Below are positions 60,383 to 64,000 of a stretch of 64,000 nucleotides of DNA, piece after piece (position 1 is the stretch's first letter; each line of letters starts with the position of its first letter). The DNA is from an uncultured bacterium (lineage in GTDB: Bacteria; Elusimicrobiota; Elusimicrobia; Elusimicrobiales; Elusimicrobiaceae), in contig CASFOP010000001.1 in NCBI GenBank assembly GCA_949296525.1, positions 1-64,000 on the forward strand. The letters are read 5' to 3'. Under the pieces are notes generated by a model that was not told the DNA's origin, searched no databases, and saw only the letters and a list, made by a program, of their open reading frames with translations. The position numbers and the translations under genes were made by a program.

Positions 60383-60409
60383 AAAAAAGGCGCGGGGGCA
60401 GCCCGCGCC
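60383..60409 (-). terminator. Internal terminator after gcvPB
   Basis: GGCGCGGG/CCCGCGCC is followed on the minus strand by six T residues. The ATG of the lipoate ligase gene comes immediately after the T run. Confidence 0.8.
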
Positions 60410-60417
60410 GTATAAAA

Positions 60418-61866
60418 CTACCAGCGCAGGTTCGGCTCGCGCGCCGCGCTGACCTCGTCTATGCGTTTGACCGGCTGGGTCAGCGGCGCCCCATGCACCG
60501 TCTGCGGCTCTTTTTGCGCTTCTTCAAAAATGCGCCGCAGGGCCTCTATAAACGCGTCCAGTGTCTGTTTATTTTCCGTTTCCGTCGGCTCAATCATCAT
60601 GGCTTCCGGCACAATCAGCGGGAAATAAATGGTCGGCGCGTAAAAGCCGTAATCCAACAGGCGTTTGGCGATATCGGCCGTGCGCACGCCGTTCATTTTG
60701 GCTTTATCTAGTGTCAGCACGCATTCGTGCATGCACGGCGCGTCAAAATACGCGGGGAATTCGTCCTTCAGACACACCCGCACATAATTGGCGTTTAAAA
60801 CGGCGTTTTCCGCCACTTCTTTAAGCGTCTGCCCGTCATACTGGCGCAGGAAACAATAGGCCCGTATGCACACGGCGATATTGCCGTAAAACGCCTTCAT
60901 GCGGCCCAGGCTTTTGGGCAGGCGGGCGTTTAAGGTAAATTTGCCGTTTTTCTTTTCCACCGCAGGACGCGGCAGGAACGGGGCCAGTTTGTCATTGGCG
61001 CCCACGGGGCCGGAACCGGGCCCGCCGCCGCCGTGCGGCGCGGCAAAGGTTTTATGCAGGTTTAAATGCATTAAATCAATGCCGAAAGAAGCGGGTTTCG
61101 CCGCGCCGATCAGCGCGTTAAAGTTGGCCCCGTCCATGTATAAAAGCGCCCCCGCGGCATGCACCATATCCGCAATTTGCCGTATGTCTTTTTCAAACAG
61201 CCCCACCGTGTTGGGCACGGTCAGCATAACCACCGCCGTCCGCTCCGACAACGCGTTTTTCAGCGCGTCTTTGTCCACGCAGCCGTCGGGGCCGGATTTA
61301 ATGTTGATTACCGTGTAGCCCGCCATATGCGATGTGGCCGGATTGGTGCCGTGTGCGGTGTCCGGCACGATGACTTCCGTGCGTTTTTTGTCCTTTTGCG
61401 CGTCAAAATACGCACGCGCGGCCAAAATGCCCGTCAGCTCGCCCTGAGCGCCTGCTGCGGGCTGCAGCGTAAACGCGGCCAAGCCTGTAATTTCTTTGAG
61501 CATTTCCTGCAGGTTATACAAAATCTCCAACGTGCCCTGCACCGCTTCTTCCGGCGCAAAAGGGTGGGCGTTGGCCAGCGGCTCCAGCACGCTTAACACG
61601 TCATAGGCCTTCGGGTTGTATTTCATCGTGCAGGAACCCAGCGGATAAAAATGGCTGTCCAAACAATAGTTCTGCCGGGACAGGTTGGTAAAGTGCCGCA
61701 CCGTGTCCAGCTCGCTCATTTGCGGCAGACGCGGGGTATGCATGCGCAGGTATTTGGCGGGCACATATTTGTCCGGCGTAAAAAGCGGTTTTTCAAAGCG
61801 TACGCCGCGGCGGCCCGGGACGGATTTCTCTATGCTTAAAGCGTTCTGTTTAAAAATTTCCGGCAT
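60418..61866 (-). CDS. gcvPB: Glycine dehydrogenase (decarboxylating) subunit 2
   Basis: 482 aa. PLP-binding half of the split P-protein: K272 in HLNLHKTFAAPHGGGGPGSG, with GTNPATSHMAGY upstream. It decarboxylates glycine and passes aminomethyl to lipoyl-GcvH. GAGGGGG precedes the ATG. It is one base behind the gcvPA stop. Subunit 1 and GcvH are its neighbours. Confidence 0.95.
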   Translation of the reverse strand: MPEIFKQNALSIEKSVPGRRGVRFEKPLFTPDKYVPAKYLRMHTPRLPQMSELDTVRHFTNLSRQNYCLDSHFYPLGSCTMKYNPKAYDVLSVLEPLANAHPFAPEEAVQGTLEILYNLQEMLKEITGLAAFTLQPAAGAQGELTGILAARAYFDAQKDKKRTEVIVPDTAHGTNPATSHMAGYTVINIKSGPDGCVDKDALKNALSERTAVVMLTVPNTVGLFEKDIRQIADMVHAAGALLYMDGANFNALIGAAKPASFGIDLMHLNLHKTFAAPHGGGGPGSGPVGANDKLAPFLPRPAVEKKNGKFTLNARLPKSLGRMKAFYGNIAVCIRAYCFLRQYDGQTLKEVAENAVLNANYVRVCLKDEFPAYFDAPCMHECVLTLDKAKMNGVRTADIAKRLLDYGFYAPTIYFPLIVPEAMMIEPTETENKQTLDAFIEALRRIFEEAQKEPQTVHGAPLTQPVKRIDEVSAAREPNLRW

Positions 61867-61867
61867 A

Positions 61868-63190
61868 TTAAAACCCCCTCATGGCGTCCGCATATTTTTG
61901 CAGGTCGGCTTCGGTTTTGGTTTCCGTGGCACAGACCAGCAGGCAGTTTTTCAGCTCTTTGCTGACAAGACCCAAATCAAAGCCGGCGGCTATGCCTTTT
62001 TTGGCCAGCTTTTTAATTACCTGTTTGGCCGGCGCGTTCAGCTCCAGCACAAATTCATTGAAAAACGGCCCGTCAAATTTCAGCTTATGCCCGTCAGAGA
62101 GCAGCATATCTTTTAGGCGGTGGGCTTTTTCCAAATTCAGTTCCGCCACTTCGCGCAGGCCCGCGTATCCCAAAAGCGTCAGGTAAATGACGGCGTTTAA
62201 GGCGCACAGAGCCTGGTTGGAGCAAATATTGGACGCGGCCCGCTCTCGGCGTATATGCTGCTCGCGCGCCTGCAGGGTCAGTACAAAAGAACGTTTGCCG
62301 TCTTTGTCTTTGGCAATGCCCACAATGCGCCCGGGCACCTGGCGGACGTATTCTTTTTTACAGGTAAAAATACCCAGCCCGGGCCCGCCGAAATTCATGG
62401 CGTTGCCCAACACCTGCCCTTCGGCCACGGAAAAATCGGCCCCGTACTGCCCCGGCGTATGCACCAGCGCCAAGGCCAGCGGCTTGGCCACGGACACCAA
62501 AAGCGCGCCCGCGCCGTGCGTCAACGCCGCAATATCTTCCAGCGGCTCCAGCTGGCCGAAGAAATTCGGCCCCGCCACGGCAAAGCAAGCCGTATCCGGC
62601 GTGAGTTTTTCTTTTAACGCGTCCAGGTCCAGCGTGCCGTTTTTCAGCGGCACTTCTTCCAGCTTCAGCCCGGGCGTGTGTTTTAAATAGGTTTTCAGCA
62701 CTTCTTTATAATGCGGGTGAAGCCCTGCCGAATACAAAATTTTGCTTTTGTTGTTCACGCGCTGCGCCGCGGCGCAGGCTTCTGCCAGGGCGGTGGCGCC
62801 GTCATAATGCGACGCACTGCATACATCCATATCAAAAAGTTCGCAAATGCAGCTTTGAAATTCGTAAATGGTTTGCAGGGTGCCCTGGCTGGCCTCGGCC
62901 TGATACGGGGTATAGGCGGTTAAAAACTCCCCGCGCGAGCTTAAAGCATTCACGGCGGCGGGGATAAAATGTTCCTCACAGCCCGCGCCGGCAAAATTTA
63001 ACAGGGGTTTGTTCTTGGCGGCCAGCGCATGCATATGGGCCGTCAGCGCGCCTTCGGTCAGCGCGGGCGGCAGGTTCAGAGCGGGGTATAACAAATCCTG
63101 CGGGATATCTTTAAACAAATCGGGCAGCGACGAAACGCCGATTTTTTCCAACATCTGTTTTTTGTCTTCGGGGGTATTGGAAATAAACAT
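61868..63190 (-). CDS. gcvPA: Glycine dehydrogenase (decarboxylating) subunit 1
   Basis: 440 aa from the ATG at 63190, where GAGGA lies upstream. The longer frame reaches into the terminator hairpin behind gcvH. Typical blocks: FAGAGCEEHFIPAAV, YTPYQAEASQGTLQTIYEFQ, and GVSSLPDLF near the N-terminus. No PLP Lys, as expected for the alpha half. It pairs with gcvPB. Confidence 0.95.
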   Translation of the reverse strand: MFISNTPEDKKQMLEKIGVSSLPDLFKDIPQDLLYPALNLPPALTEGALTAHMHALAAKNKPLLNFAGAGCEEHFIPAAVNALSSRGEFLTAYTPYQAEASQGTLQTIYEFQSCICELFDMDVCSASHYDGATALAEACAAAQRVNNKSKILYSAGLHPHYKEVLKTYLKHTPGLKLEEVPLKNGTLDLDALKEKLTPDTACFAVAGPNFFGQLEPLEDIAALTHGAGALLVSVAKPLALALVHTPGQYGADFSVAEGQVLGNAMNFGGPGLGIFTCKKEYVRQVPGRIVGIAKDKDGKRSFVLTLQAREQHIRRERAASNICSNQALCALNAVIYLTLLGYAGLREVAELNLEKAHRLKDMLLSDGHKLKFDGPFFNEFVLELNAPAKQVIKKLAKKGIAAGFDLGLVSKELKNCLLVCATETKTEADLQKYADAMRGF

Positions 63191-63202
63191 AAAATCCTCT
63201 TT

Positions 63203-63230
63203 AAAAATCCCCCGCCGCGCAGGCGGGGGA
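63203..63230 (-). terminator. Attenuator-like hairpin between gcvH and gcvPA
   Basis: The 9-bp stem TCCCCCGCC/GGCGGGGGA is followed on the minus strand by five T residues. It sits inside the operon, just before the gcvPA ribosome site, so it may lower downstream expression relative to gcvT-gcvH. Confidence 0.75.
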
Positions 63231-63239
63231 TACACGAAA

Positions 63240-63617
63240 TTATTTGATGCTTTCTTTGTAGGCGGACAAATCCATCAGGCTTTCATATTCGGCCGGCGCG
63301 GTGGATTTGATTTTAAACAGCCAGCCTTTGCCGTGCGGCTCCTGGTTGACCAGGCCGGGCTCGGTTTTCAGGGCTTCGTTGACTTCCACCACTTCGCCGC
63401 TGACGGGGGCGTAAATTTCGCTGGCGGATTTGACCGACTCAATAACGCAGCAGTTCTGCCCCGCCGTCACCTGCTGGCCCACTTTGGGCAAATCAATAAA
63501 AACGATATCGCCGATTTCCTGCTGGGCGTGGTCGCTGATGCCCACGGTAGCGGTGTCGCCTTCCATATGGGCCCATTCATGGGTTTTGGCGTATTTGCTG
63601 TTTTCTGCGCTGTGCAT
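63240..63617 (-). CDS. gcvH: Glycine cleavage system H protein
   Basis: 125 aa lipoyl carrier. The lipoylated Lys63 lies in [15 protein letters not shown]-terminal [20 protein letters not shown] and the closing KGWLFKIK segment are typical. A GGAG site lies before the ATG. Lies between gcvT and gcvPA. Confidence 0.96.
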   Translation of the reverse strand: MHSAENSKYAKTHEWAHMEGDTATVGISDHAQQEIGDIVFIDLPKVGQQVTAGQNCCVIESVKSASEIYAPVSGEVVEVNEALKTEPGLVNQEPHGKGWLFKIKSTAPAEYESLMDLSAYKESIK

Positions 63618-63632
63618 AATTTTTCTCCTTTT

Positions 63633-64000
63633 TTATACCCGGTTTTTATAAAACGGTGTTTTGACTTTCTTGGCCGGAATTCTCCGCCCGTGCACTTCTA
63701 TTTCCACTTCTTCCCCTTCCTGTAAATCCGTATCGGCGTAACCGACGGCTATGCCTTTAAATAACGGCGAATAGGTGCCGCTGGTCAGCAGGCCTGCTTC
63801 CGCGCCGTTTTTAAACACTTTGCAGCCGGAGCGCGGCACGCCCGCCCCCGTGAGCACAAAGCCCGTCAGGCGGCGTTTGAGTCCGGCGGCCTTCTGCGCT
63901 TCCAGCGCGGCTTTGCCGATAAAATCTTCTTTGGCCAGCTTGACCACCCAGCCGCACCCCGCCTCATACGGGGTTTGGCGGCCGTCGGCGTCCGTACCGT
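63633..64000 (-). CDS. gcvT: Aminomethyltransferase (T protein), 3' part only
   Basis: The frame is open to the window edge, so only about the last 121 residues are visible. They read on from DGRQTPYEAGCGWVVKL into FIGKAALEAQKA and the C-terminal barrel domain (GLLTSGTYSPLFKGIAVGY, typical of GcvT). It transfers the methylene unit to tetrahydrofolate and releases ammonia. First visible gene of the gcv operon. The 5' end lies beyond 64000. Confidence 0.94.
   Translation of the reverse strand, partial: GTDADGRQTPYEAGCGWVVKLAKEDFIGKAALEAQKAAGLKRRLTGFVLTGAGVPRSGCKVFKNGAEAGLLTSGTYSPLFKGIAVGYADTDLQEGEEVEIEVHGRRIPAKKVKTPFYKNRV

Overview
The window looks like a chromosomal piece of an uncultured, gut-type anaerobe of the phylum Elusimicrobiota (Elusimicrobiaceae). 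This is inferred, not searched. The pointers are several type IV pilin genes with the same leader and spread as singletons, a three-subunit NADH-linked [FeFe] hydrogenase, a membrane H+-pyrophosphatase, outer-membrane barrels ending in Phe, and peptidoglycan genes scattered among housekeeping genes. Most of the window is moderately GC-rich. About 9.2-18.2 kb is visibly more AT-rich and starts just after a tRNA-Asp gene.

Layout. 0.2-9.1 kb: transmembrane Ser/Thr kinase, murI-pgeF, cation/proton antiporter, response regulator with GGDEF domain, phosphoglucomutase, small barrel-murB, tRNA-Asp. 9.2-18.2 kb (AT-rich): TPR protein, a frameshifted GlcG/HbpS pseudogene, a 40-aa gene with its own terminator, then a minus-strand phospholipid cluster resembling E. 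coli ynbABCD plus an LplT-like MFS carrier and a small membrane protein, with a divergent alpha/beta hydrolase. 18.3-28.3 kb: double GNAT, short Omp85-type protein, Sel1 lipoprotein, Dps-like thioferritin, hppA, lipoprotein, membrane protein, M3 peptidase. 28.5-38 kb: an 895-aa prepilin carrying thrombospondin-like repeats, an IspH fused to a UbiA-like membrane domain, pfkA-rlmB, a pilin, a metallophosphoesterase that has lost its metal ligands, and a barrel protein. 38-46 kb: kinase/helical protein/AI-2E-type permease operon, and an opposite-strand lipoprotein operon (pilin-like, LpoB, COG3014-like, LPP20-like, FKBP isomerase, two anchored proteins). 46-54 kb: DMT exporter, hydCBA operon, DUF1646-type carrier, coiled-coil protein, pilin, tRNA-Phe. 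54-64 kb: a minus-strand operon running gcvT-gcvH-gcvPA-gcvPB, lipoate ligase, M50 protease, AsmA-like, pyrE, rlmI.

How it fits together: fermentative energy metabolism (PFK, phosphoglucomutase, H2-evolving HydABC, H+-PPase, glycine cleavage with its own lipoyl ligase) sits among envelope functions (MurI, MurB, PgeF, LpoB, AsmA, Omp85, pilins, phospholipid remodelling).

The clearest unexplained pattern concerns gene starts. Eleven genes spread over the window have no Shine-Dalgarno sequence. Instead they have a -10 hexamer (TATAAT, TAAAAT, TAGAAT, TACAAT, TAAATT or TACACT) that ends exactly 6 bases before an ATG, so the mRNA should begin at the start codon (leaderless). This also corrects several start codons. 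Two pilin promoters share an identical 26-base block in which twelve T residues form most of the -35/-10 spacer, a candidate slippage switch.
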